Assembly: GCF_016213215.1 (NCBI RefSeq)
Contig: NZ_JACRAW010000025.1
Coordinates: 124,001 to 188,000 of the forward strand
Direction: 5' to 3'
Source of the DNA: Bradyrhizobium sp.
Lineage (GTDB): Bacteria; Pseudomonadota; Alphaproteobacteria; Rhizobiales; Xanthobacteraceae
Length of the DNA stretch: 64,000 bases
Part shown: in pieces, positions 48,435-57,176 of the stretch
Layout: every line of letters starts with the position of its first letter
Numbering within the stretch: the first letter of the stretch is position 1
Notes under the pieces: generated by a model
What the model saw: only the letters and a program-made list of their open reading frames with translations
The model's database searches: none
Told to the model about the DNA's origin: nothing
Made by a program: the position numbers and the translations under genes

Positions 48435-49859
48435 TCAACGAGTCACGAACCTGTCCCGAGCCGACAGTACCGTCCTGCCGGTTTCATCCTTTGCGAGAAA
48501 GCGTAGCTCGCAATCTTTCGGTCTCGCCATCGTCACGGTCACCCGCAGCGATTCCGATCCGTCCGGCTCAACGGTGACGGGAGCTCCATTATCGTTTCCG
48601 ACAATGGTCATGCTGCCATCTATGCCTTCAATCGCCAATGTGTAGTGGTGCGCTACGGGCGACTTGTTCAGCAGCTTGACCGTGTAGCCGTTCCTGACCG
48701 ATCCGTCGGACAGCGCGACCGCGATGGGGTCCCGGTCGTGCTGGATTGCTATAGCGCCCGTCGCCCTGGTTGCCAACAGCACGGCAAGGCCGGCCATCAA
48801 TGCGAGCGAAGTAATCGCTAGCGCGACCGTCTTCGGGCGCACGAGGCGGGAGACGCGGGTTTCGCCGCGGCGGCCGCGCTCGATGTTCCTCCAGCTCTCG
48901 TAGTCGATCAATCCGCGCGGTCGCTCGAGCCTGGCCATGACGCTATCGCACGCGTCCACGCACAATCCGCAATTGATACAGGCGAAGTTCGGACCTTGCC
49001 GGATATCGATTCCGATCGGGCAGACATTGACGCACAGACCGCAATCGACGCAGTCGCCGGACGGCTCGCCTCGTGCTCGGAGCTCGGCGGCCTTCTTGGC
49101 CGACATCCGCTGCTCGCCGCGATAATCGCGATAGTTGACCGTAACGGCTTCCGGATCCCAGATCGCACCCTGCAGTCGGGGCCACGGGCACATGAAGGTA
49201 CAGACCTGTTCGCGCGCAAATCCGGCAAGACCATAGGTCGTGCCGGTGAACACGGTGATCCAGGTCAAGGCGGTCGGCGATAAGTCGCCTGCGAAGAGCC
49301 CGCGAACGAGGGCAGGCGCGTCGGTAAAGTAGAAGATCAGCGTGCCGCCGGTCAGAAGGGAGATGAGCAGCCAAAGACAGTGCTTTGTCGCGACTTGAAC
49401 TGCCCTGCCCCAAGTCAGGGCTGCATCCATGTTTTTCAGGCGCTCGCGGCGATCGCCCTCGACCCGGCGTTCGACCAGAAGAAACAGGTCGGTCCATACG
49501 GTTTGTGGGCAGGCAAAGCCGCACCAGACGCGACCGGCGAGCGAATTGGCAAGGATCAGGATGACGGAAGCGAGAATGAGCAGGCCCGTGACGATGTAGA
49601 GGTCCTGCGGCCAGATCTCGATCGAGAACGCGTAAAGCCGTCCGTGCACGAAGTCCAGCAGCACCGCCTGATCAGGCGCGTTCGGCCCGCGGTCCCAGCG
49701 CAGGAACGGCGTGACGTAATAGATTGAAAGGGTCAGGCTGAGGATCGCCCATTTGATCCGCCGCAGGCGGCCTGCGACGGACTGCGGGACCACGCGCGAG
49801 GCGCGAACTGCGCCTCTGCCGGCGCGTGTGCGGGCATGATCGATCTCGATTACAGTCAT
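48435..49859 (-). CDS. ccoG: CcoG/FixG cytochrome c oxidase accessory protein
   Basis: This 474-residue membrane iron-sulfur protein has four or five transmembrane helices (about 35-52, 88-108, 160-180, 195-215 and 350-370), NapH-like motifs (GRVWCGFACPQTVWTDLF and VCTFMCPWPRLQ), and two ferredoxin clusters (CVDCGLCVNVCPIGIDIRQG and CINCGLCVDACDSVMARL). The C-terminal domain (about 375-474) is the periplasmic Ig-like part. It is needed for reducing Cu(II) during assembly of the cbb3 oxidase. No ccoNOPQ genes are in the window. Confidence 0.94.
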   Translation of the reverse strand: MTVIEIDHARTRAGRGAVRASRVVPQSVAGRLRRIKWAILSLTLSIYYVTPFLRWDRGPNAPDQAVLLDFVHGRLYAFSIEIWPQDLYIVTGLLILASVILILANSLAGRVWCGFACPQTVWTDLFLLVERRVEGDRRERLKNMDAALTWGRAVQVATKHCLWLLISLLTGGTLIFYFTDAPALVRGLFAGDLSPTALTWITVFTGTTYGLAGFAREQVCTFMCPWPRLQGAIWDPEAVTVNYRDYRGEQRMSAKKAAELRARGEPSGDCVDCGLCVNVCPIGIDIRQGPNFACINCGLCVDACDSVMARLERPRGLIDYESWRNIERGRRGETRVSRLVRPKTVALAITSLALMAGLAVLLATRATGAIAIQHDRDPIAVALSDGSVRNGYTVKLLNKSPVAHHYTLAIEGIDGSMTIVGNDNGAPVTVEPDGSESLRVTVTMARPKDCELRFLAKDETGRTVLSARDRFVTR

Positions 49860-50284
49860 CGCGGCGGTTGGTTGGATATAGGGAGCGCAGGCGCGTCGCC
49901 CGCGGCTGACGTCCTAAACGATAGGCGGAGGGCTGCCGCCCCTCTTTGTCGGGGCACAAACTTCATGGCGATCCGGACGCCCTGACTTTGCCCATTCGAT
50001 TCGGCGTCCACCCCTGATCACCTGCCGTGTGCCGCAGCGCGAGTTTTTCGCACTGCAGGTATGGCCGTCCGACCCATGCGCCAGAAGAAGCTCTCCTTGC
50101 AACCTTGGATAGATGAACGCAACATCTCGTTGCGCCCTATGCCGGCCAACCCGAGGCTGATTTGGTCATAGGCAGGTGGATTGACCCAGCTCCCTTGAGC
50201 GCGATCAACGACCAAACAAGCTGCGTGGTATAGTTGACCTTGTTTCGGCCCAGCCCGATCCCGCAACGCAAGAACGAGAGCCGC
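49860..50284. other. Divergent intergenic region, ccoG / Crp-Fnr gene
   Basis: About 425 bases carrying the promoters of ccoG and the Crp/Fnr-type gene, with the FixK/FNR-type box at 50195-50208. No gene is recognised. Confidence 0.5.
50195..50208 (+). promoter_or_regulatory. Candidate FixK/FNR box
   Basis: TTGAG-CGCG-ATCAA matches the FNR/FixK consensus at nine of ten positions. It is 77-90 bases before the ATG of the Crp/Fnr gene, at a distance suited to (auto)activation, and more than 300 bases from ccoG. Confidence 0.5.
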
Positions 50285-50956
50285 ATGATGCCTCAGAAGG
50301 AGGACTGGACCAGTTCTTTCCCTCTCCTGCGAGAGCTGCCGCCGGCGGTGCTGACCAGATTGCGCGACTCGAGCCTGATCATCGAACTTCCGGAAGGCAG
50401 CCGGATTTTCGGCCCAGGACAGGCACCGGAGAATTTCCTGTTGCTGCTGGACGGTAGTATTCGCGTCCAGCAGACGTCTGAATCGGGCCGGGAGATCGTG
50501 CTGTACCGGGTTCAAGCTGGCGAGAGCTGCGCTCTGACCACCGCCTGCCTGATGGGTTACGAGGAATACCAGGCGGAAGGAATAGCCGAAACGAAGGTCC
50601 GCGCCGTGGCGATGCCGCGCGCCCTGTTTGATGAACTGATGGCAAACTCCCGGGAGTTTCGCCAGTTCGTGTTCGCCGCCTTCAGCCGCCGCCTGACCAA
50701 CCTGTTTCGTCTCATCGAGGAGGTGGCGTTCTCGCGCATCGACGTCAGACTGGCTCAAAAACTGCTGCAACTCGCCGGCGAACGCGGACAGATTTCCGCA
50801 ACGCACCAGGATTTCGCCAACGAGCTCGGCAGCGCCCGCGAGGTCATCAGCCGCCAATTGCATGAATTCGCGCGGCAGGGCTGGGTCAAAGCCTCCAGGG
50901 GAGTCGTGGAAATCACCAACAGGCCCGCGCTTTTCCGTCTGGCACAGCAGGGCTGA
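50285..50956 (+). CDS. Crp/Fnr-family transcriptional regulator
   Basis: This 223-residue regulator has a cyclic-nucleotide-binding-like domain (about 15-125: LPEGSRIFGPGQAPENFLLL and LLDGSIRVQQ) and a winged helix-turn-helix (about 165-220: THQDFANELGSAREVISRQL). The recognition helix keeps Glu, Ser and Arg (EVISR) as in FNR, so it should bind TTGAT-type boxes. The Cys residues needed for an FNR-type iron-sulfur cluster are absent, so it resembles FixK- or Dnr-type regulators more than Fnr. The window holds three candidate boxes of this kind. Confidence 0.9.
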   Translation: MMPQKEDWTSSFPLLRELPPAVLTRLRDSSLIIELPEGSRIFGPGQAPENFLLLLDGSIRVQQTSESGREIVLYRVQAGESCALTTACLMGYEEYQAEGIAETKVRAVAMPRALFDELMANSREFRQFVFAAFSRRLTNLFRLIEEVAFSRIDVRLAQKLLQLAGERGQISATHQDFANELGSAREVISRQLHEFARQGWVKASRGVVEITNRPALFRLAQQG

Positions 50957-51069
50957 CGCCCGCCCGCCTTCGGCTGATCGGGCCCAAGCTGTCCACTTGG
51001 TGACTTAGTTACATACGGGCTCGGCCGACGCCGCTAAGGTTCCCGCCGTAATCAATTGCGGAGGCACTT

Positions 51070-51273
51070 ATGGTTCAGAATGTTGGCAAGATCGATCGGC
51101 TAATACGCGTTGTCGTGGGGCTGATCGTCCTGAGTCTGGTTTTTGTGGGTCCCCAATCGCTTTGGGGATTGTTGGGTCTTATTCCGCTGGGAACGGCCTT
51201 GATCGGCTGGTGCCCGCCCTATTCGTTGCTTGGCATCAACACCTGCGGCACAAACTCGGGCAAGGCGGCTTAG
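51070..51273 (+). CDS. DUF2892 (YgaP-like) small membrane protein
   Basis: This 67-residue protein has two transmembrane helices (about 12-30 and 34-50) and the family pattern NVGKIDRLIRVVVGLIVLSL, with GWCPPYSLLGINTCGT at the end. The family is the membrane domain of the YgaP rhodanese, often encoded next to sulfide-oxidising enzymes. GGAGGCACTT precedes the ATG. The persulfide-dioxygenase-like gene 181 bases downstream fits a sulfide-handling pair. Confidence 0.88.
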   Translation: MVQNVGKIDRLIRVVVGLIVLSLVFVGPQSLWGLLGLIPLGTALIGWCPPYSLLGINTCGTNSGKAA

Positions 51274-51358
51274 TTACTGAGCCGTCCCGAAGCGGCGCGG
51301 AACGGCACATCGAGCCGGAAGGCCCCGGATCGTTCCGCGGCCATTTGCTACCGGACTT

Positions 51359-51380
51359 GGCGACCGCCGCGGCGGTCGCC
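51359..51380. repeat. Perfect 22-base palindrome
   Basis: GGCGACCGCC-GC-GGCGGTCGCC is a perfect palindrome between the DUF2892 and metallo-hydrolase genes. A further inverted pair, CGCGGAACG/CGTTCCGCG, is at 51296-51304 and 51331-51339. They could be an attenuator or terminator, or a repressor operator for the hydrolase gene. Confidence 0.55.
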
Positions 51381-51454
51381 ATATGGATTCGGATACGGTC
51401 ACAGGGGCGGGGCAAACTCGGCGATAGCCGGGATCAAAGGAGTGGAGGAGCGCC

Positions 51455-52342
51455 ATGTCCTATCCGGTCGACCTTTCGATCAAGCCCAAGGTCGCGGGGT
51501 TCTTCGAACCGGAGACCAACACGATCAGCTACGTCGTGAAGGATCCGCTCTCGTCGTCCTGCGCAATCGTCGATCCGGTCATGGACATCGATTATGCCGC
51601 CGGCCGCATTGCCTACAAATCGGCGGACATCCTCATCGACTACATCAGGGTGAACGAGCTCAAGCTCGAATGGCTGATCGAGACCCACGCTCACGCCGAT
51701 CACCTCTCAGCTTCTCCCTATATCCAGGAAAAGCTCGGTGGAAAGATCGGCATCGGCGAGCACATCCTGACGGTGCAGGAAACGTTCGGGAAAGTGTTCA
51801 ACGAAGGCACCGAGTTTCGCCGTGACGGCAGTCAGTTCGACCGCCTTTTCAAGGACGGCGAGACCTATGCCATCGGCACGATGAACGGTTTCGTGATGCA
51901 CACGCCGGGGCATACGCCCGCGTGTACCACCCACGTGATCGGTGACGCGGCGTTCGTCGGCGATACCCTCTTCATGCCGGACGGCGGCAGCGCGCGCGCC
52001 GATTTCCCCGGCGGCAACGCCAGAATTCTATTCCGCTCCATCCGCAAGATTCTCGAAACGTTGCCGCCGGAGACGCGGCTGTTCATGTGCCACGACTACG
52101 CACCCAACGGCCGGGAAATTCGGTGGGAAACAACGGTCGCAGAAGAACGAGCGCACAACATTCACGCCCATGACGGCGTCACCGAGGACGAGTTCACGGC
52201 CCTTCGCGAGGCGCGCGACAAGACACTTTCGATGCCGCGCCTGATCATCCCCTCGCTCCAGGTCAACATCCGGGCAGGCCACCTGCCCCGACCGGATGCA
52301 AGCGGGAAGACGTTTCTGAAGGTCCCGATCAACACGCTTTAG
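51455..52342 (+). CDS. Persulfide dioxygenase-like metallo-beta-lactamase-fold hydrolase
   Basis: This 295-residue cytoplasmic enzyme has the metal motif THAHADH (His78, His80, Asp82, His83), PGHTPACTTHV, VGDTLFMPDGG and a late His (CHDYAP). These features match the ETHE1/Blh (BigR-regulated) group of persulfide dioxygenases, which turn glutathione persulfide into sulfite. AGGAGTGGAGGAG precedes the ATG. Its DUF2892 neighbour supports a sulfide-detoxification role. A rhodanese domain is not fused to it. Confidence 0.9.
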   Translation: MSYPVDLSIKPKVAGFFEPETNTISYVVKDPLSSSCAIVDPVMDIDYAAGRIAYKSADILIDYIRVNELKLEWLIETHAHADHLSASPYIQEKLGGKIGIGEHILTVQETFGKVFNEGTEFRRDGSQFDRLFKDGETYAIGTMNGFVMHTPGHTPACTTHVIGDAAFVGDTLFMPDGGSARADFPGGNARILFRSIRKILETLPPETRLFMCHDYAPNGREIRWETTVAEERAHNIHAHDGVTEDEFTALREARDKTLSMPRLIIPSLQVNIRAGHLPRPDASGKTFLKVPINTL

Positions 52343-52406
52343 AATCCCGAGGCCGCCGTAGCCGGGATCCACCTTGCACAGGCCGGCAGCGGCTCGCGCC
52401 GGAAGT

Positions 52407-54038
52407 TCATGCAGCTCCGATGGAGCTCGCCTTCGGCGCGGCCGCATCGTCCTCTTGTTTCTTAGCCAGCGATCGCCATCTCGCAATTTCGGCAAGCTCG
52501 GCCTCGGGACGCCTGCCCACCGTCTCGCCGCGCCCGAGGTAGAGCTTGCCCGTATCGCCCTCGATAGTGATCCAGTCCCCTTCCGAGATCGTGGCCTTGG
52601 AGAGCTCTGCCCGTCCCACGGCAACATCGATCTTCAGGTCTTTGCAGCCTACCACAGAGGGCTTGCCCATTTGGCGCGCGACCAGCGCCGCATGAGCGGT
52701 GCGCGCCCCCACCGCCGTCACGATACCAGCGGCGGCGGCGAAGCCTGTCACGTCGGCGGTGCTGGTGTCCGGGCGCACCAGAATAACCGGCTCACCCGAC
52801 GCCGCCAGGCGTTGCGCGCTGTCGGAGTCAAACGCCGCTCGCCCTACCGCGATGCCGCCGGAGGCGCCGATGCCCGAGCCGACCGGTTCACCGGCCGACA
52901 CGAGCGAGACTTCAGTCAGCGAGGCGAGATCGATATCGGCGATGCGCTCCAGCGCCTGTTGCGGCGAAATCAGGCCTTCGTGCACAAGATCGATCGCGAT
53001 CCGGACTGCGGCACGCGGCGTGCGCTTTGCCGCGCGGGTCTGAAGAACCCAGAGCTTGCCGTCCTCGACTGTGAATTCGACGTCCTGGACGTCGCCGAAC
53101 TCCCTTTCCAGCCGCTTCAACACTTGGGTGATTTCAACATCGATCCGCGGCAGCGCGCGCGCAATAACTTCTTCGGAATCCGGCGTTCGGCGTCCCGAAA
53201 CGACGTCTTCGCCTTGTGCATCGAGCACAAGATCGATCATCGGCCGGGATGCCCCGGTGGAGGGATCCCGCGAGAAAGCGACGCCGGCACCTGACGCGAG
53301 CCCGCCATTGCCGAACACCATGGCCTGAACCGTCACCGCAGTCCCTTCCAGGCCATCAAGCTTTTGCAGGCACCGATAGGCCTGCGCGCGCTCGCTCATC
53401 CAGGACTGGTAGACCGCCCTTGCGGCACGGTCCAACTGCACGGTGGCATCCTCTAGCCAGCCATCATCACGATCTTCGATCAGCGCCTGCTCGTCGACGG
53501 CCAGCCGCTCGATCGCCTCGCCGTCGAGTTCACGATCGCTCGCAACACCCTCGCTGGCGATCAGTTCTGAACAGCGCGCCTCAAACGGCGCAAGATCGAA
53601 ACCGATCACAGTTTGCCCGAAGCTCTCCAGGAAGCGGCGGCGGCAATCCCATGCGAGGCGCGGCCGTCCCGTGGCCCGGATCAATCCTTGTACGGCATCC
53701 GTGGTGCAGCCCACGTTCAGTACGGTGTCCAGCATGCCCGGCATCGATCGAGCCGCCCCGGATCGCACCGAGACCAATAGCGGCCGGCGGCGATCACCGA
53801 ACCGCTTGCCGGTCGCGCTTTCCAGAAACGCCATTCCCTCGCTGAGCCCCTCACGCAGGTCATGCTGGGCATGCGCCTTTTCCTCGATGATATCGGCGCA
53901 CAGCCGGATCGGCAGGACAAACGCAGGCGGCACCGACAGGCCGAAGGCTGCCATTCGCGCAAGATTTGCCGCCTTGGCGCCGATCTCGCCCGCACCGTGC
54001 AACTCGGTCGACTGGCCGCCGATACGCACGATACGCAT
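52407..54038 (-). CDS. Pyruvate phosphate dikinase-like protein lacking the PEP/pyruvate barrel
   Basis: This 543-residue protein contains the PPDK ATP-grasp part (about 5-340) with the near-canonical VSVRSGAARSMPGMLDT, MVFGNGGLASGAGVAFSRDP and VQDVEFTVEDGKLWVLQTR, then the swivelling phosphohistidine domain (about 385-510). The phosphoryl-carrying His is His449 in GARTAHAALVARQMGKP. Normal PPDK has about 870 residues and a C-terminal PEP/pyruvate barrel; that part is absent and the protein stops naturally at residue 543. It could phosphorylate its own His with ATP and Pi but would need another acceptor. The gene follows the 641-residue partner by ten bases. Confidence 0.9.
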   Translation of the reverse strand: MRIVRIGGQSTELHGAGEIGAKAANLARMAAFGLSVPPAFVLPIRLCADIIEEKAHAQHDLREGLSEGMAFLESATGKRFGDRRRPLLVSVRSGAARSMPGMLDTVLNVGCTTDAVQGLIRATGRPRLAWDCRRRFLESFGQTVIGFDLAPFEARCSELIASEGVASDRELDGEAIERLAVDEQALIEDRDDGWLEDATVQLDRAARAVYQSWMSERAQAYRCLQKLDGLEGTAVTVQAMVFGNGGLASGAGVAFSRDPSTGASRPMIDLVLDAQGEDVVSGRRTPDSEEVIARALPRIDVEITQVLKRLEREFGDVQDVEFTVEDGKLWVLQTRAAKRTPRAAVRIAIDLVHEGLISPQQALERIADIDLASLTEVSLVSAGEPVGSGIGASGGIAVGRAAFDSDSAQRLAASGEPVILVRPDTSTADVTGFAAAAGIVTAVGARTAHAALVARQMGKPSVVGCKDLKIDVAVGRAELSKATISEGDWITIEGDTGKLYLGRGETVGRRPEAELAEIARWRSLAKKQEDDAAAPKASSIGAA

Positions 54039-54048
54039 TTTCTCCCCC

Positions 54049-55974
54049 TCAGGCTGCCAGATCGATCATGATGTGCCGACGCAGCAAATGGCCGAAACCG
54101 GCGAAGCGGTCGGTGGCGCGTTCGATGGCGCGGGCGAACTCGAGCACGGAGAGCGCCGCCCCAACCTCGAATCCGCCCCCGAACACCATCGCGGTGATCG
54201 CGCGCTCCAGGGAATCCGCAGCGTGCTCAGTGTCGAGCAGCCGCGTCACGGCAGCTAACGCATCCTCGGAATCGGCACGACGTCCATCCGGCACGTCGGT
54301 TGCCGCAGCAAGCCCGGCCGCGGCGATCTCGGTCGTTGTCATGGCGACCCTGCACAATTCTCCAAGCGCAGACGGCAGAGCCGGGTCGATCCGTCCAGGC
54401 ATGAGCGAGGCGACGAACGCGGCCTGCTCCAATTCGTCGATCGCTTCCTCGACACGATCGATCATTAGCGCGACGATTGGCTGCGCATTGAGGCGGGCAA
54501 CCTCCTTCCGCGCGTCGATAGCGATGCGATCCGCTTTCTGCTCGATGTGCCCGGCGCGTGTCGCCAGAAGCTTGCCGTCCGCCTGCTGACCAGCCTCCAA
54601 TGCCGCGACGTGACGGACGATCGCGGTTACCAGATCGTGCGCCAAAGCGACCTGGCGCAAGACAATCGCCAGCAGTTCACTGTCGACGCGTTCCAGGTGC
54701 CGGATCAGATCCGCCTCGATCTGGTCGCGAACCAATCTGACCGACTGCCCGGCGCGAAGCGCCTGGGTGGAAACACGCAGCGCGGTCTTGAGGAAGTCGA
54801 AGGCCGCCTTGCGTCCGAGCGCCTGGACCAGCCGTTCGCCAAAGCCGATGCGGGACGGCGCGGCGTTGCGCACCGCCGACCCCAGCAGTTCGTTTCCGCC
54901 GAGTTCCAGGAAAGCGCGATGCCCGATCCGACTGCGTGCCGCCCATTCAAGGACACGCGTGGCATCGTCCTTCGCCACCCAATTGCGAAGCAGCTTGCGC
55001 GCCTTGTTCCAGTCGATCAGAAACACCAGAGCCGCGCCCACCGCAGCCAGAAAGTCATTGCGCTGGGCGTCAGTCGTGCCCTGGTACTGCCCTGTCACGA
55101 GATAGAAGGCATTGTCCTCGCCCAAACCGGACGCGATGTGGCGATCGAGGCCGCTCCATCTGGCCTCGAACCTGTCGAGCAGTGAGACAAAGAATTTTGC
55201 GCGGGCCCGGTGCACGTCGGTATGGGTGATCGTCACCTCATTGCCCTTGACTGCGATCACGACGACATGTGCGTCGGTCGTCCCGACGTCGTTCTGGATC
55301 AGCAGGCGGCCGCCCGACCGCGTGGCCATGGTATCAAGACCAGGATGATTGAATTTCAGCGCGCGCGTCTCGTTCAATCCCCTCATGAAGCTTTCGACCG
55401 GCGCGTGGTCTTCAGCCTCAAGACCAAATACATGGGCTCCGGCCAGGATCTCCTCCGCGCAGGACCCCGCAAGACCGTTGAGCGCCTTGTGCAGGTCCAT
55501 CACGAGCCGATGCAGGCTGTCCCCGTCCTGTGTGACGCCGGTCAGCTTGACGATGCGCGCAAGCTCGATTTCGTTGGTAGGCTCGAGCAACCCTGCGGCC
55601 CGGATCGCCTCCAGCCGCGCATTCGCGCTTGCGCCTTCCGCAACATTCCCGGCGCTGACCGCGGGGATCATGTCCGCAGCGTCATCCGCCATTTCCTTGA
55701 TCAGCTTGCCGAGACTCGGCGCCGCCATCCGGCTCTCGCCCTCCAGATGTGCACCGCCGATCAATGCCGCGATGGCGGCAGGGGCGATACCGGCGGCGCG
55801 GCTTTCGGCGGCCAAGTCATGAACGGGTCGATCAGGCTCCCTCGCATGCTGCGCGGCGGCCTGGAGCGCACTCATGCGGACCTTGATGCGGTCGTTGGCC
55901 GCAAGCCCTTCCGCGACAAGCGAGGGCAGCAGAATTTCGACTTCACCGAGCTCTTTGATGATCTGGGTCTTCAC
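54049..55974 (-). CDS. Protein of unknown function with PhoU-like C-terminal region
   Basis: This 641-residue, probably cytoplasmic protein has no signal peptide or membrane segment. Residues 1-200 are helical and include two amphipathic segments. A region around 200-300 (FNHPGLDTMATRSGGRLLIQ, then NDVGTTDAHVVVIAVKG) looks like a distinct alpha/beta domain. Residues about 425-640 are a helical bundle resembling PhoU/DUF47 (ATRAGHIEQKADRIAIDARK, then IDRVEEAIDELEQAA). I do not recognise the whole protein. It is the first gene of an operon with the barrel-less PPDK, so it is the obvious candidate for the phosphoryl acceptor or a regulator of it. Confidence 0.85.
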   Translation of the reverse strand: MKTQIIKELGEVEILLPSLVAEGLAANDRIKVRMSALQAAAQHAREPDRPVHDLAAESRAAGIAPAAIAALIGGAHLEGESRMAAPSLGKLIKEMADDAADMIPAVSAGNVAEGASANARLEAIRAAGLLEPTNEIELARIVKLTGVTQDGDSLHRLVMDLHKALNGLAGSCAEEILAGAHVFGLEAEDHAPVESFMRGLNETRALKFNHPGLDTMATRSGGRLLIQNDVGTTDAHVVVIAVKGNEVTITHTDVHRARAKFFVSLLDRFEARWSGLDRHIASGLGEDNAFYLVTGQYQGTTDAQRNDFLAAVGAALVFLIDWNKARKLLRNWVAKDDATRVLEWAARSRIGHRAFLELGGNELLGSAVRNAAPSRIGFGERLVQALGRKAAFDFLKTALRVSTQALRAGQSVRLVRDQIEADLIRHLERVDSELLAIVLRQVALAHDLVTAIVRHVAALEAGQQADGKLLATRAGHIEQKADRIAIDARKEVARLNAQPIVALMIDRVEEAIDELEQAAFVASLMPGRIDPALPSALGELCRVAMTTTEIAAAGLAAATDVPDGRRADSEDALAAVTRLLDTEHAADSLERAITAMVFGGGFEVGAALSVLEFARAIERATDRFAGFGHLLRRHIMIDLAA

Positions 55975-56301
55975 GGCTCCACCGGAAAATCAGAAACGAT
56001 GCAGCCTTTATGGCCCAGCCGAAATGGGACTCTTTGCGTTAGATCATTCATGAATGCGTCACAAAGCCGACACGCCGCGGCCAGGGGACGCATAACGCGG
56101 CGGTGCCAGACCCGAAATCGCGCCTTCGATCAGCCTGTGCCGGCCGAAAACCGGCGCCGGCGGCTCCTTGTCTCGATGACACCGCGGCCCGAACCGGTAC
56201 CTAGATATTCGACCGATCCGAGACAGGCCGAGCCTGTTGCAAAAAGAAAGAACGAAGATATCGTTCCAGCCACCTGAAAATCGCGCATGGGAGGAAAAGT
56301 C
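55975..56301. other. Divergent intergenic region
   Basis: About 327 bases between the 641-residue protein gene (minus) and the PEBP gene (plus). TGCATCGTTTCTG-type AT-rich patches near 55990-56050 may be promoter elements. No gene is recognised. Confidence 0.4.
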
Positions 56302-56802
56302 ATGTCCTTCAAATTGACCAGCCAAAGCTTCCGCGACGGCGACTACCTGCCCGAGGCTCACATCCTTTCGAAAGATTTCGGGTTCGGTTGCGCCGGCGGC
56401 AACCGGTCACCACATCTGGCCTGGTCGGATGCGCCAAGCGGGACCAAGAGCTTCGCGGTGACCTGCTATGATCCGGACGCCCCGACAGGCAGCGGATTCT
56501 GGCATTGGCTGGTGGTGAATATTCCCGCTTCGGTCACGGAACTGGCGCTGGATGCCGGCAATCCGCGTTCGCCAAAGCTGCCGGACGGAGCCATGCAGAC
56601 GCGCACGGATTTTGGAGCGGCCGGTTACGGCGGGCCGTGTCCGCCTCCGAACGATCATCCTCACCGCTACATTTTCACGGTATTTGCCGTTTCTCAGGAG
56701 AAACTTCCGGTCACGCCTGACACCTCGGCTGCGGTTGTCGGCTTCAACCTCAACTTCAACACACTCGCCAAGGCGACGCTGATGGGGTTGTTCAAGCGCT
56801 GA
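56302..56802 (+). CDS. YbhB/YbcL (PEBP) family protein
   Basis: This 166-residue protein belongs to the phosphatidylethanolamine-binding family: DPDAPTGSGFWHWLVVNIP and YGGPCPPPNDHPHRYIFTVF are the two ligand-pocket motifs. Bacterial members (YbhB/YbcL) lack a well-defined function; some affect kinase signalling. GGGAGGAAAAGTC fixes the ATG at 56302, five codons into a longer frame. It is not in an evident operon. Confidence 0.9.
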   Translation: MSFKLTSQSFRDGDYLPEAHILSKDFGFGCAGGNRSPHLAWSDAPSGTKSFAVTCYDPDAPTGSGFWHWLVVNIPASVTELALDAGNPRSPKLPDGAMQTRTDFGAAGYGGPCPPPNDHPHRYIFTVFAVSQEKLPVTPDTSAAVVGFNLNFNTLAKATLMGLFKR

Positions 56803-57176
56803 GGCTGCTTCAACAAGCCGAAGTTCAAGAGACCCTGTAGCCGACGCCGCACAAAAGGCCTTCGTTCTATGAATGCTGGAACTGTCGGGCGACTGCGCAC
56901 TCAGCACTGGTTGCGCGATGAAGGCAGAAAGCCTGCAATTGCGATCGCGTGACACTGTTGTCTTGAAAGCTTTCCCTCGGTGCGCAACGCGTAGTTCGCC
57001 GGCAGGGCTCTTCCTGCCGATTATCCTTAACGCGACCTCACTGAATGCACATCGCCCAAACGCCCGCGGTAGCTAGAAACCGTGGCACGGCATACCGCGG
57101 CCGCTGCATCTAACGCGAACTTTACCCCTCACATGCAGGCTGAGGCAGAGTTGATGGAATCCGGGCTGGTTTTCCG
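56803..57176. other. Intergenic region, no gene recognised
   Basis: About 374 bases between the PEBP gene and the GGDEF-EAL gene, both on the plus strand. A 27-codon frame from about 56869 has no ribosome-binding site or recognisable motif. The promoter of the GGDEF-EAL gene is expected here. Confidence 0.4.

Noticed and set aside
52407..54038. Truncated pseudogene of ordinary PPDK
   Set aside because: The frame ends after a complete phosphohistidine domain, motifs are intact, and the next 60 bases show no remnant of the barrel domain; it also has a tightly linked partner gene.
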